Shown here piece by piece: positions 24,335-31,120 of a stretch of DNA of 39,558 nucleotides. A program made the position numbers and the translations under genes. The DNA lies in the NCBI GenBank assembly GCA_023396045.1, contig JAEWXD010000033.1:1-39558 (forward strand), given 5' to 3'. Numbering within the stretch: position 1 is the stretch's first letter; every line of letters begins with the position of its first letter. This stretch comes from Bacillota bacterium (lineage in GTDB: Bacteria > Bacillota > Clostridia > Christensenellales > Aristaeellaceae). The notes beneath the pieces are model-generated. The model searched no databases and had not been told where the DNA came from. It saw only the letters and a list, made by a program, of their open reading frames with translations.

Positions 24335-25669
24335 CTATTCTTGTTTTGTACTGCGATCTTCTCCCTCACGGAAGGACCAATACACTTCATTAGCAAGGGG
24401 TTGCACCCCATAAGCAGCTGCCAATTCATCTAAGGTTACCATATAGTAGCCATTTTGCGTTAGCCATTCGCCTATGAGAGGAATCGCCAGATGGGTTTGA
24501 AAGCCGGTATCATGCATGAGCACAATATCACCATCTTTTACATTGTCGCGCACAGAATAAAATATACGCTTACGCGGTTTTCCGGTATAGTCGTAAGTAT
24601 CTACACTCCACTGAATAATAGGCAAGCCGATATCTGCCTCTGCCCATGGTGGATAGGTACCGCCCGGTGCTCTAAAGTACCTTGCTTTCTCACCCACAAG
24701 TTCCAAAGTAATGGCGTCTACATCTGTCAGTTCCTTACGGCGTCTTTCAAATGTTTTCATACTATAGCCGCTCCAATGCTGCATGGTGTGGTTGCCAAGC
24801 AAATGGTTTTCACTCATTTGTATGGGCAGAACATACCCAAAGGGCTCCATTTGTTTGCCTACAAAAAAATAATTCATTCTGCCACCCACTTTGCGCATAG
24901 CTTGCAAAGTAGAAAAGCTTTGCGGATCTTTAGGGCCATCGTCAAAACTCAAGGCTACAAATTTCCACTTACCATTGTCTGCAATATTGATACCTGTATC
25001 GCTAAAAGAAAGCTGTGGATAATAAAAGCGTGCATGCGCAATGGCGTTTTTACCAGCAAACAATTCTTTTTCCGGCAAATGTATGGTAAGCTCCATAGCA
25101 CTCATGGTAAAGGGTAGCGCATCTACATTTTGCACAAATGATTGTAAAGCCTCTGCATTTACACCTTGGTTAGGATACAAAGCAGAGATTTGTTTTTGCA
25201 CTTGCAATAAAAAATCTGCTTGGCTATCTTCTGCCAATATTTCAGAAAGTGCAACGCTTTGCCCTGTTTTCAAATTATATAATACGGTATTAAAATCAAA
25301 GCCTACCACTTGTTTTTGAAACATTTGCCTTGCAAATACAAGGGTGCTTACATAGTGTTCACCTGTTCTATAATACACAATACCAATTTCAAGGCGGCTG
25401 TTCTTATGCCCCTGCTTTTTGGGGTCTGCTTGCAATTGACTTGCATATAAGCTATCAAAAGCATCTACACGTTCTGCAATGGCTGTATTGACTTGCGCAT
25501 TGCTTGTAATAAGGTATTCTTTATATACGAAGCTTTCGTTGTTGTTCTGTTTTCGCTCCTCTGTTTGCACTTGCATAGCAAAAACAGCAGGAACTTGCTC
25601 ATATTTTTCTGCAACAGCAGTAAAAAATATGCAAAGCAACAGTAAAATAAAAAGAAGAGTTTTTTTCAA
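24335..25669 (-). CDS. PdaC-like secreted polysaccharide deacetylase
   Basis: 444-residue exported enzyme. Signal peptide at residues 1-20 (ends TAVA). Residues about 25-215 resemble the DUF4163/DUF3298 region of PdaC and RsiV (VYKEYLITSNAQVNTAI, VGFDFNTVLYNLKTGQ). Residues about 236-430 are the NodB domain: SFDDGP, NHTMQH metal-binding His pair, RAPGGTYP, WSVDTYDY and LMHDTG. Catalytic residues are all present. This fits peptidoglycan deacetylation as in Bacillus PdaC; polysaccharide deacetylation is the alternative given the neighbours. The start is a TTG at 25669 with AAGGAGG ten bases before it, buried in a hairpin. Confidence 0.88.
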   Translation of the reverse strand: MKKTLLFILLLLCIFFTAVAEKYEQVPAVFAMQVQTEERKQNNNESFVYKEYLITSNAQVNTAIAERVDAFDSLYASQLQADPKKQGHKNSRLEIGIVYYRTGEHYVSTLVFARQMFQKQVVGFDFNTVLYNLKTGQSVALSEILAEDSQADFLLQVQKQISALYPNQGVNAEALQSFVQNVDALPFTMSAMELTIHLPEKELFAGKNAIAHARFYYPQLSFSDTGINIADNGKWKFVALSFDDGPKDPQSFSTLQAMRKVGGRMNYFFVGKQMEPFGYVLPIQMSENHLLGNHTMQHWSGYSMKTFERRRKELTDVDAITLELVGEKARYFRAPGGTYPPWAEADIGLPIIQWSVDTYDYTGKPRKRIFYSVRDNVKDGDIVLMHDTGFQTHLAIPLIGEWLTQNGYYMVTLDELAAAYGVQPLANEVYWSFREGEDRSTKQE

Positions 25670-25717
25670 AATAAATAGCCTCCTTTTGCTTATTGTAGCA
25701 AAAAGAAGCTATTTATT
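25670..25717 (-). promoter_or_regulatory. 20-bp hairpin covering the ribosome site of the deacetylase gene
   Basis: Arms 25670-25689 and 25698-25717 pair over 20 positions with an 8-base loop. In minus-strand RNA all 20 pair (two G-U); in plus-strand RNA two would be A-C mismatches, so the structure suits the minus transcript. The 3' arm includes the AAGGAGG of the downstream TTG start. It could be a read-through terminator of the Fe-S gene, a translational lock, or both. Confidence 0.7.
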
Positions 25718-25731
25718 CAATGTTTTACGTT

Positions 25732-26499
25732 TTAAAGTGTTTCTACAACATTACCATCTCTACCCAACACACTTACATGCCAAGGTATAAACTTACCACT
25801 TTGTTGTAATGCTTTTTTTACAGCTGATTCGAGGCCACTGCAGCAAGGCACTTCCATACGCACGCAATGTACGGATTGTATATCATTACCGGCAATGATT
25901 TCAGCCAGTTTTTCTGCGTAGTCCACACCATCCAACTTAGGGCAACCTATCAAAACCACATGGTTTTTAATAAAATCTTCATGAAAACTGCCATAGGAAA
26001 AAGCACTGCAGGTAGCGGCAACCAAGAGTTTTGCACCATTAAAGAAAGGTGCATTGGTAGGTGCCAATTTTATTTGCACCGGCCAATTGTAAAGTTTAGA
26101 ATCGCTTTGGTTGTTTGCATTGTTTTGCATTTGCAACACCGGTGTAAATCCCTTATGTTCTGGCTTAGCGGGCATAGCAAACAAATTGCTTTTGGTTTCT
26201 TCTTTATGGCTTGCAAAGGTAATCGGTGCATGGAAACTTGCACAGGGGCTTGTTTTACCTTTGCTTTGCATGTGGGCTTGTACTGCCGCTTCATCGTAAG
26301 CCAAGGCTTCGCGCATTTCAAAGGAAATAGCTTTTGTAGGGCAGCTTGGCAAGCAGTCGCCAAGGCCATCACAATAATCATCTCTTAAAAGCTTCGCTTT
26401 ACCGTTTACCATACCAATGGCGCCCTCATGACATGCAGCGGCACATAGCCCGCAACCATTACAAAGCGCTTCATCTATTTTAATAATTTTACGTAACAT
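25732..26499 (-). CDS. 4Fe-4S binding protein with Cys-rich C-terminal domain
   Basis: 255-residue cytoplasmic iron-sulfur protein. Residues about 12-60 form a ferredoxin module: CNGCGLCAAACHEGAI is a complete cluster motif, and CDGLGDCLPSCP is the altered second motif that is normal in this clostridial family. The C-terminal part has further Cys residues in ATCSAF, IGCPKLD and EVPCCSGLE that may bind a second metal centre. I chose the ATG at 26499 (GGGAGG upstream) over the in-frame 26547, which would use the promoter region as coding. The partner and reaction are unknown. A strong dyad lies upstream. Confidence 0.87.
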   Translation of the reverse strand: MLRKIIKIDEALCNGCGLCAAACHEGAIGMVNGKAKLLRDDYCDGLGDCLPSCPTKAISFEMREALAYDEAAVQAHMQSKGKTSPCASFHAPITFASHKEETKSNLFAMPAKPEHKGFTPVLQMQNNANNQSDSKLYNWPVQIKLAPTNAPFFNGAKLLVAATCSAFSYGSFHEDFIKNHVVLIGCPKLDGVDYAEKLAEIIAGNDIQSVHCVRMEVPCCSGLESAVKKALQQSGKFIPWHVSVLGRDGNVVETL

Positions 26500-26517
26500 A
26501 CCTAACCTCCCTATATA

Positions 26518-26567
26518 TGTTGTAATAATATCACAGTTTGGCAACAAATTCTGTTGTTATTACAACA
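26518..26567. promoter_or_regulatory. Dyad operator region upstream of the Fe-S protein gene
   Basis: TGTTGTAATAA (26518-26528) and TTATTACAACA (26557-26567) form an 11-bp perfect inverted repeat 28 bases apart. The distal arm is also part of a 16-base palindrome TGTTGT-TATT-ACAACA (26552-26567). The layout resembles a CRP/FNR- or Rex-sized operator in the promoter, but the sequence matches neither consensus closely. Confidence 0.55.
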
Positions 26568-26591
26568 TTTTGCAAATATAAAACTTTTTTT

Positions 26592-26631
26592 AAAAAAAGA
26601 CAAGGCTTTTATTTATAAAAAGCTTTGTCTT
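26592..26631 (-). terminator. Terminator of the NTF2-like gene
   Basis: On the minus strand AAGACAA-GCTTTT pairs with AAAAGC-TTGTCTT (one mismatch) and is followed by a T run, directly after the stop at 26635. Confidence 0.85.
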
Positions 26632-26634
26632 ATA

Positions 26635-26982
26635 TTATTTTTGAAATTCTGTGCCTCTCCAAACGGGAGGGGCTGTGTTTTCTGCAAAATATTCTTCTAA
26701 ATATAGAATTTTACCATTTTGCAAGGTAAAAATACTTGTGGCATACAGCTCTACATCTTGGTTAAATATTTTATACAAGGCAATCGTTTTGTTTCCCTCT
26801 TGCATGGAATGCAGAAGCGCACAGTTCCATTGGCCGGGGTAGGCATGATTGATTTGGGCGAACTGCAAAGCGGTAAAGCTTTCGCTTGTATTGGGCCACA
26901 CGATACGCGCGTTTTCTGCAAAGCAATATAGAATTTGCTCTGCATTTTGGCTCTGTAAAGCCTGTAAATACTGTTTAATCAT
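26635..26982 (-). CDS. NTF2/SnoaL-like family protein
   Basis: 115-residue small cytoplasmic protein with the cone-shaped NTF2-like fold pattern: an N-terminal helix (MIKQYLQALQSQNAEQILYCF), then strands carrying ARIVWPNTSESF, and the C-terminal KILYLEEYFAENTAPPVWR typical of the small clostridial 'nuclear transport factor 2 family' proteins. Members include enzymes and ligand-binding proteins, so no activity can be given. Its ATG overlaps the end of the RluB gene by 8 bases, so translation is coupled. Confidence 0.8.
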   Translation of the reverse strand: MIKQYLQALQSQNAEQILYCFAENARIVWPNTSESFTALQFAQINHAYPGQWNCALLHSMQEGNKTIALYKIFNQDVELYATSIFTLQNGKILYLEEYFAENTAPPVWRGTEFQK

Positions 26983-27688
26983 GCAAGAAACGTTTTAATT
27001 TTGCAATTTCTGTATCACGCAGGCGGCGCCACATGCCGCGCGGCAAGTCCCCTAATTCCAGTGGACCAAAACGCACACGGCGAAGAAGCAATACTTGATG
27101 CCCAACAGCCTCAAACATTTTTCTTACTTGCCTGTTTTTGCCTTCATGTATGGTAATGGTAGCATCACAATGCTCCTCTGTACTGCCAAGCAAGCGCACT
27201 TTTGCCTTTGCTGTTTTATAACCATCAATATATACGCCCAGCTCTAATTTTTTGATTTCATCTATACTAAGTTTTCCCGTCATACGCACAAGGTATACTT
27301 TATCAACCATGCGGGAAGGGTGCAACATTTTGTTGGTTAAATCGCCATCATTGGTAAGAAGCAATAGGCCTTCAGAGTTATAGTCTAATCTGCCAACAGG
27401 GTACAAACGCACAGGATAGTCTTTGAATTTATCCAGCACGGTGTTTCTGCCCTCGTCATCTGAAACGGTGGTAACTTCACCCATGGGCTTATGGTACAAA
27501 ATGTAGTGTTTGTCTTCAACAATGGCAATGGGTTTATGGTCTACATAAACGCTGTCACCCTCATTTACTTGGTAGCCCATTTCCATAATGGTAGAACCAT
27601 TCACGGTAACCCTACCCTCTTGTATTAGTTTTTCGGCAGCCCTTCTGGAAGCTACCCCTGCATCAGCAATATATTTTTGTAATCGCAT
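26975..27688 (-). CDS. rluB: 23S rRNA pseudouridine synthase, RluB/RsuA family
   Basis: 237-residue RNA-modifying enzyme. The N-terminal S4 RNA-binding domain (MRLQKYIADAGVASRRAAEKLI, in two parts) is followed by the catalytic domain with GRLDYNSEGLLLLTNDG, where D is the nucleophile, and the C-terminal EGKNRQVRKMFEAVGH and LRRVRFGPL. The length fits RluB of Gram-positive bacteria; RsuA cannot be fully excluded by eye. It is 18 bases after the YitT gene. Confidence 0.93.
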   Translation of the reverse strand: MRLQKYIADAGVASRRAAEKLIQEGRVTVNGSTIMEMGYQVNEGDSVYVDHKPIAIVEDKHYILYHKPMGEVTTVSDDEGRNTVLDKFKDYPVRLYPVGRLDYNSEGLLLLTNDGDLTNKMLHPSRMVDKVYLVRMTGKLSIDEIKKLELGVYIDGYKTAKAKVRLLGSTEEHCDATITIHEGKNRQVRKMFEAVGHQVLLLRRVRFGPLELGDLPRGMWRRLRDTEIAKLKRFLHD

Positions 27689-27706
27689 ATTTTCCTTTCG
27701 TTTGCT

Positions 27707-28603
27707 TTAATGGTAATATTTAAAGCCTTTGCCCATGATATCCATGGTGTCTGTAATATATACAAAGCTTTTGGGGTCTATTTTTTTAGTAATAGAACGC
27801 AAAGTCACTGCTTGTTGACGGCTTACAATAGCAATTATAATGGTTTTGGGCAAATGTGTAAATGCACCTTCACCCTTAAAAACAGTAGCACTTCTGCCCA
27901 TTTTTATAATTGCATCAGATATTGCCTGTGGTTGATCTGTAATAATGTGAAAACATTTGTTGGTTTTGGAATGTTCAAAAACATAGTCTATTACAACGGC
28001 TTTAATAAGTAAACCCAAAACGCAAAGCATACCTTTTTGAACATCTTTATAAATAATAAAGCTGCTGCAAGCCATTACCAAATCTATTTTAATTAAGGCG
28101 TTGCCGATTTGCAAATCGGTATATTTTTTTAATATCATTGCCACAATGTCTGTGCCACCGCTGGAGGCCTTTACATTAAAGAGTATGGCACTGCCTATGG
28201 CAGGTATTACAACACCAAACACCAACTCTAAAAAGGGGGAATTGGTAAGGGGCACACCGGATTGCAAAGGCACAAGCCATTCCAGCACCAATAGTGACGT
28301 GGCAAAAAACACACTGGCAAATGTAGTTTTAATGGTAAACTCTTTACCCAGTACAACATAGCCCACCACCAACAAGGAGGTATTAATAATAAAGTTGATT
28401 AAGGACTTGCTAACCGCATAATTGGTAGCACGGCTGATTAAAATAGAAATACCGGTTACTGAGCTTATAATAAACTCGTTTTGAAACTGAATAAAATAGA
28501 TACCAATGGAAAGCAACAAACACCCCAACATAATGCGGGAATAATCATGAATAATATCTTTGATCGTTAAATCTTCATTTTCGCCTTTTAAAAGATTCCA
28601 CAT
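27707..28603 (-). CDS. YitT family membrane protein (DUF161 plus DUF2179)
   Basis: 298-residue integral membrane protein. About five hydrophobic helices occupy residues 25-205 (with VTGISILISRATNY and SSGGTDIVAMILKKY, the YitT signatures). The last 75 residues form the soluble DUF2179 domain (SKTNKCFHIITDQPQAISDAI, then KTIIIAIVSRQQAVTLRSI). Function is unknown; a transport role is often assumed. It starts 12 bases after the XRE/S24-like regulator and is likely on the same transcript. Confidence 0.93.
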   Translation of the reverse strand: MWNLLKGENEDLTIKDIIHDYSRIMLGCLLLSIGIYFIQFQNEFIISSVTGISILISRATNYAVSKSLINFIINTSLLVVGYVVLGKEFTIKTTFASVFFATSLLVLEWLVPLQSGVPLTNSPFLELVFGVVIPAIGSAILFNVKASSGGTDIVAMILKKYTDLQIGNALIKIDLVMACSSFIIYKDVQKGMLCVLGLLIKAVVIDYVFEHSKTNKCFHIITDQPQAISDAIIKMGRSATVFKGEGAFTHLPKTIIIAIVSRQQAVTLRSITKKIDPKSFVYITDTMDIMGKGFKYYH

Positions 28604-28615
28604 AAGCCCAAACTC

Positions 28616-29320
28616 CTATAAATTTGCTTCTACACGAACACATCTGCCAATCACTTTAATAGCATCGTTTGCCATACGCAAGCCGTCTAAACCTGTGCCA
28701 AAGCTTTGTAATAGTACATTGCCTACGTCTAATTTTTTAATTTTACGAAGCATATAATGTTCTCTCACTTGTATAAGCATAATCGCACCATCTTGCAAAC
28801 TGGTGGCAGGTAATACGAACACGGTATCGCCCCTTTGTATGCGAAAACCACGCATATCATTGTCTGCCACTTGGAAGTAAAACACTTTGTCTGGTGAAAC
28901 ACCTTCTATTTTACCATCTTGTATGGGCATTAAGCGAAAGTCTACTTCTTTCATTACAGCATTATATACCGGCACTTTTTTTAGCACCGCTTTGAGTGCA
29001 TCTAACCACACGGAATTAATAGGCTCTGGTTTCTTATTTGTATCTGCAAACTGCACAGGCCTATGCACTTCCTGCTTAGGGGCAATGGTGTGTAAATCCA
29101 CAGTGGCAGCAATATCTTCTACACTAAATTCAGTTTCACTTACATCTTTCACGCCATATTTTTTTAATATGCGTCTTGCCTCTACATCGGCAATAATTTT
29201 TTTGCCTTGCTCTACACCTACTAAGTAATTCTCTGCAACACCCACCAGTTTGGCGGCCTGTTTTGTACTTAATTTACGGCGCAAGCGTTCTGCCAGCAGT
29301 AAATCTCCTAGCCTGCTCAT
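28616..29320 (-). CDS. XRE-type HTH protein with S24/LexA-like C-terminal domain lacking the catalytic Ser
   Basis: 234 residues. Residues 5-58 are a Cro/CI-like helix-turn-helix (STKQAAKLVGVAENYLVGVEQG). Residues about 118-234 follow the LexA/S24 beta fold (VADNDMRGFRIQRGDTVFVLP and a final IGRCVRV). The GDSM nucleophile position reads DNDM, with Asp near residue 155 in place of Ser, and the Lys position (HYMLRKI) is also not conserved. It should therefore not self-cleave. The start at 29320 has AGGAGAG before it; the longer frame would include the upstream terminator hairpin. Confidence 0.85.
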   Translation of the reverse strand: MSRLGDLLLAERLRRKLSTKQAAKLVGVAENYLVGVEQGKKIIADVEARRILKKYGVKDVSETEFSVEDIAATVDLHTIAPKQEVHRPVQFADTNKKPEPINSVWLDALKAVLKKVPVYNAVMKEVDFRLMPIQDGKIEGVSPDKVFYFQVADNDMRGFRIQRGDTVFVLPATSLQDGAIMLIQVREHYMLRKIKKLDVGNVLLQSFGTGLDGLRMANDAIKVIGRCVRVEANL

Positions 29321-29345
29321 ATACTCTCCTAAAAATGCATTGATG

Positions 29346-29382
29346 TAATAAGAACCCCCAAAGCCATGGGCTATATTGGGGG
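29346..29382 (-). terminator. Hairpin/terminator between repeat protein and XRE regulator
   Basis: CCCCCAA/TTGGGGG outer stem with an inner AGCC/GGCT stem on the minus strand, followed by TTCTTATT. Likely terminates the 29395-30213 gene. Confidence 0.65.
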
Positions 29383-29394
29383 CAAATACCAAGT

Positions 29395-30213
29395 TTATGG
29401 CGCAGGGCTTACACTTGGTGTATTATTGAGTTCTTTTTGTAATATATTATCTAAAATGGCTTTTGCTTCTTCATTGCCTGCCAATTTTTCAAGCATTGCT
29501 TTGGCATCTACCAGTTTATTTTCTTCTACCAATTTTTTGCAAGCTGCAAGCGATGCATTAACAGATTGCACTTTGGCATCTTTATATTCGCCCAAGGCTT
29601 CAAAAGTATTGGCCGCTTCTAAAAATTTACTGTCTGCCACAAGGAGTGCAGCGGTAGCATATTGTTCCTCTTTTACAACAGTATCCATTAAAGCAGCACT
29701 TGCTTCATAGGAAGGAATGCCTTCCAAAATGCTTTTGGCTTTGGCAAATTCACTATTGTTAAAATGTTGCTCTGCTAAAAGATATTGGTTTTCCATAGCC
29801 TTTTGTGCGGCATCTTTATAATCGCCCAAGGCGCTATATTCTGCTGAAGCCTTTTCAAACTGGCCGTCTTTTTCCAATTGTTTGGCTTTAGCATATAATA
29901 CCTCTGTGATTTTTTTAGCGGCATCTTTATATTCACCAGCGTTTTGGTAGGCAACAACGGCAGCATCAAACTCTTTTTTAGAAAGCAAGTGTTTGCCCTC
30001 TGCATAATATACTTCTGCAATTTTCTGATCTGCATCCATAAATGTACCTAAGGCAGTAAATTCTTCTACGGCTTTGGCAAAATTTTTCTTGCTCATTTGG
30101 GCTTCTGCATCTTTAAATGTTCTTAAATTAGAATATCTGCCCAAACCAATAATAACAACAACAATGACGCACACTGCAATGACGCCAAAAAACAGTAAGC
30201 CCTTATGTTTCAT
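29395..30213 (-). CDS. Membrane-anchored YKDA-repeat (TPR-like) protein
   Basis: 272 residues. A short basic start and one membrane helix (LLFFGVIAVCVIVVVIIGLG, residues 6-25) are followed by an extracellular region of about 6 helical repeats of 36-38 residues. The repeat pattern is F..A...F..LG.Y.DA..K..E..Y..A, with GEYKDAAKK, GDYKDAAQK and GEYKDAKVQ as clear copies. A Pro/Ser tail (NTPSVSPAP) ends the protein. Such helical repeats are binding scaffolds; no partner is suggested by the neighbours. No lipobox is present. Confidence 0.85.
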   Translation of the reverse strand: MKHKGLLFFGVIAVCVIVVVIIGLGRYSNLRTFKDAEAQMSKKNFAKAVEEFTALGTFMDADQKIAEVYYAEGKHLLSKKEFDAAVVAYQNAGEYKDAAKKITEVLYAKAKQLEKDGQFEKASAEYSALGDYKDAAQKAMENQYLLAEQHFNNSEFAKAKSILEGIPSYEASAALMDTVVKEEQYATAALLVADSKFLEAANTFEALGEYKDAKVQSVNASLAACKKLVEENKLVDAKAMLEKLAGNEEAKAILDNILQKELNNTPSVSPAP

Positions 30214-30324
30214 TGTAAACCTCTACTTCATAATTTTTAATCAATATACCATATTTCCTATGTTTTTGCAATGTGAATTGCATAACAAAAATAAAAAAAC
30301 AGTTTGCTATATTTTTATATTTTT

Positions 30325-30352
30325 AAAAGATATGCCACGGCTTACCGCATAT
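30325..30352 (-). terminator. Probable terminator of the nicotinamidase gene
   Basis: ATATGC/GCATAT arms with an inner GG-TAAG-CC pair on the minus strand, then CTTTTAAAAATA. It begins at the stop codon of the gene. Confidence 0.5.
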
Positions 30353-30907
30353 TTACACCACTTGCATACATTCACGCAAGCTTTCTTTGGTTTGTATATG
30401 GCCCTCCTCACTTACATAAGCCATACAATCACTTAAAAAGCATACTCGGTTGCCATGCTCATAGAAAGCCAAGGCAGTTTCTTTACAGCAAAATTCAGAA
30501 GCAATGCCACACACTTCTACCACCTGCCCAACCATATCATTCAACACACACCCTTGGCTATTTTGGGCAGCAAAGGCTGAATATTCCTCCTCTACATCAT
30601 CTTTGCCTTTATAAAAAACAGTTTGTGCGTTGGGTCTTTGCAATGGGTTTTGAATTTTCGTATAAAATGCCTCGTGTATTTGTGCCCCTTTTTGCCCCGC
30701 TACACAGTGCACCGGCCAAATGCCCCCATTTACTTGAAAGCTTTGGTTGTTAGGCGAATGCCAATCTGCACTATAAAACACTTCTATGTTTGGGTTTGCG
30801 TTAATATACTCTATAATGTTTGCAACGGCCTGCTCTGCATTGATACAAGCCAAAGTGCCACTAATGAAGTCATACTGGCAATCTACCACAATCAGAGATT
30901 TTTGCAT
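30353..30907 (-). CDS. pncA: Nicotinamidase / isochorismatase-family hydrolase
   Basis: 184-residue cytoplasmic enzyme expected to convert nicotinamide to nicotinate for NAD salvage. The catalytic triad is visible as Asp in VVDCQYDF, Lys in FYKGKDD and Cys in VEVCGIASEFCCKETA. Metal ligands are Asp-Trp-His in SADWHSPNN and the His in WPVHCVAG. Size and motifs match PncA closely. It is transcribed divergently from der with an extended -10 promoter (30957-30962) and AAAGGAA before the ATG. Confidence 0.9.
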   Translation of the reverse strand: MQKSLIVVDCQYDFISGTLACINAEQAVANIIEYINANPNIEVFYSADWHSPNNQSFQVNGGIWPVHCVAGQKGAQIHEAFYTKIQNPLQRPNAQTVFYKGKDDVEEEYSAFAAQNSQGCVLNDMVGQVVEVCGIASEFCCKETALAFYEHGNRVCFLSDCMAYVSEEGHIQTKESLRECMQVV

Positions 30908-30956
30908 AACTGTTCCTTTCTTATTTTAAAATATTTTTACTTGTTTATATGCTTAT

Positions 30957-30965
30957 ATTATAGCA
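30957..30965 (-). promoter_or_regulatory. Extended -10 promoter of pncA
   Basis: TGCTATAAT on the minus strand with the TATAAT at 30957-30962. No good -35 is present, which the TG extension can offset. Confidence 0.6.
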
Positions 30966-31046
30966 CAAAATAACGATAAAGAATTATTTTTGCAAGCAAG
31001 AACAATCTCCCTCCTTCCTGCAAAGTGTAAAAACTATGGCTTTTTA

Positions 31047-31075
31047 TTGCTAAATGGACTGATTTCCTTTATAAT
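31047..31075 (+). promoter_or_regulatory. SigA-type promoter of der-plsY-cotH
   Basis: -35 TTGCTA (31047-31052), 17-base spacer, perfect -10 TATAAT (31070-31075). Confidence 0.85.
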
Positions 31076-31087
31076 AACAATGAGTAA

Positions 31088-31102
31088 TTGTGCAATGCAC
31101 AA
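31088..31102. promoter_or_regulatory. 15-base palindrome just downstream of the der promoter
   Basis: TTGTGCA-A-TGCACAA is a perfect palindrome with 7-base arms around one base. It lies about 6-20 bases into the predicted transcript. The single-base centre cannot form an RNA hairpin loop with all pairs, so a protein operator is more likely. Confidence 0.45.
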
Positions 31103-31120
31103 ACCTTAAGGAGAAAACAA

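Noticed and set aside
30304..30753. 149-codon plus-strand open frame opposite the nicotinamidase gene
   Set aside because: Antisense shadow: no ribosome site, no family pattern, and the opposite frame has all PncA catalytic motifs.
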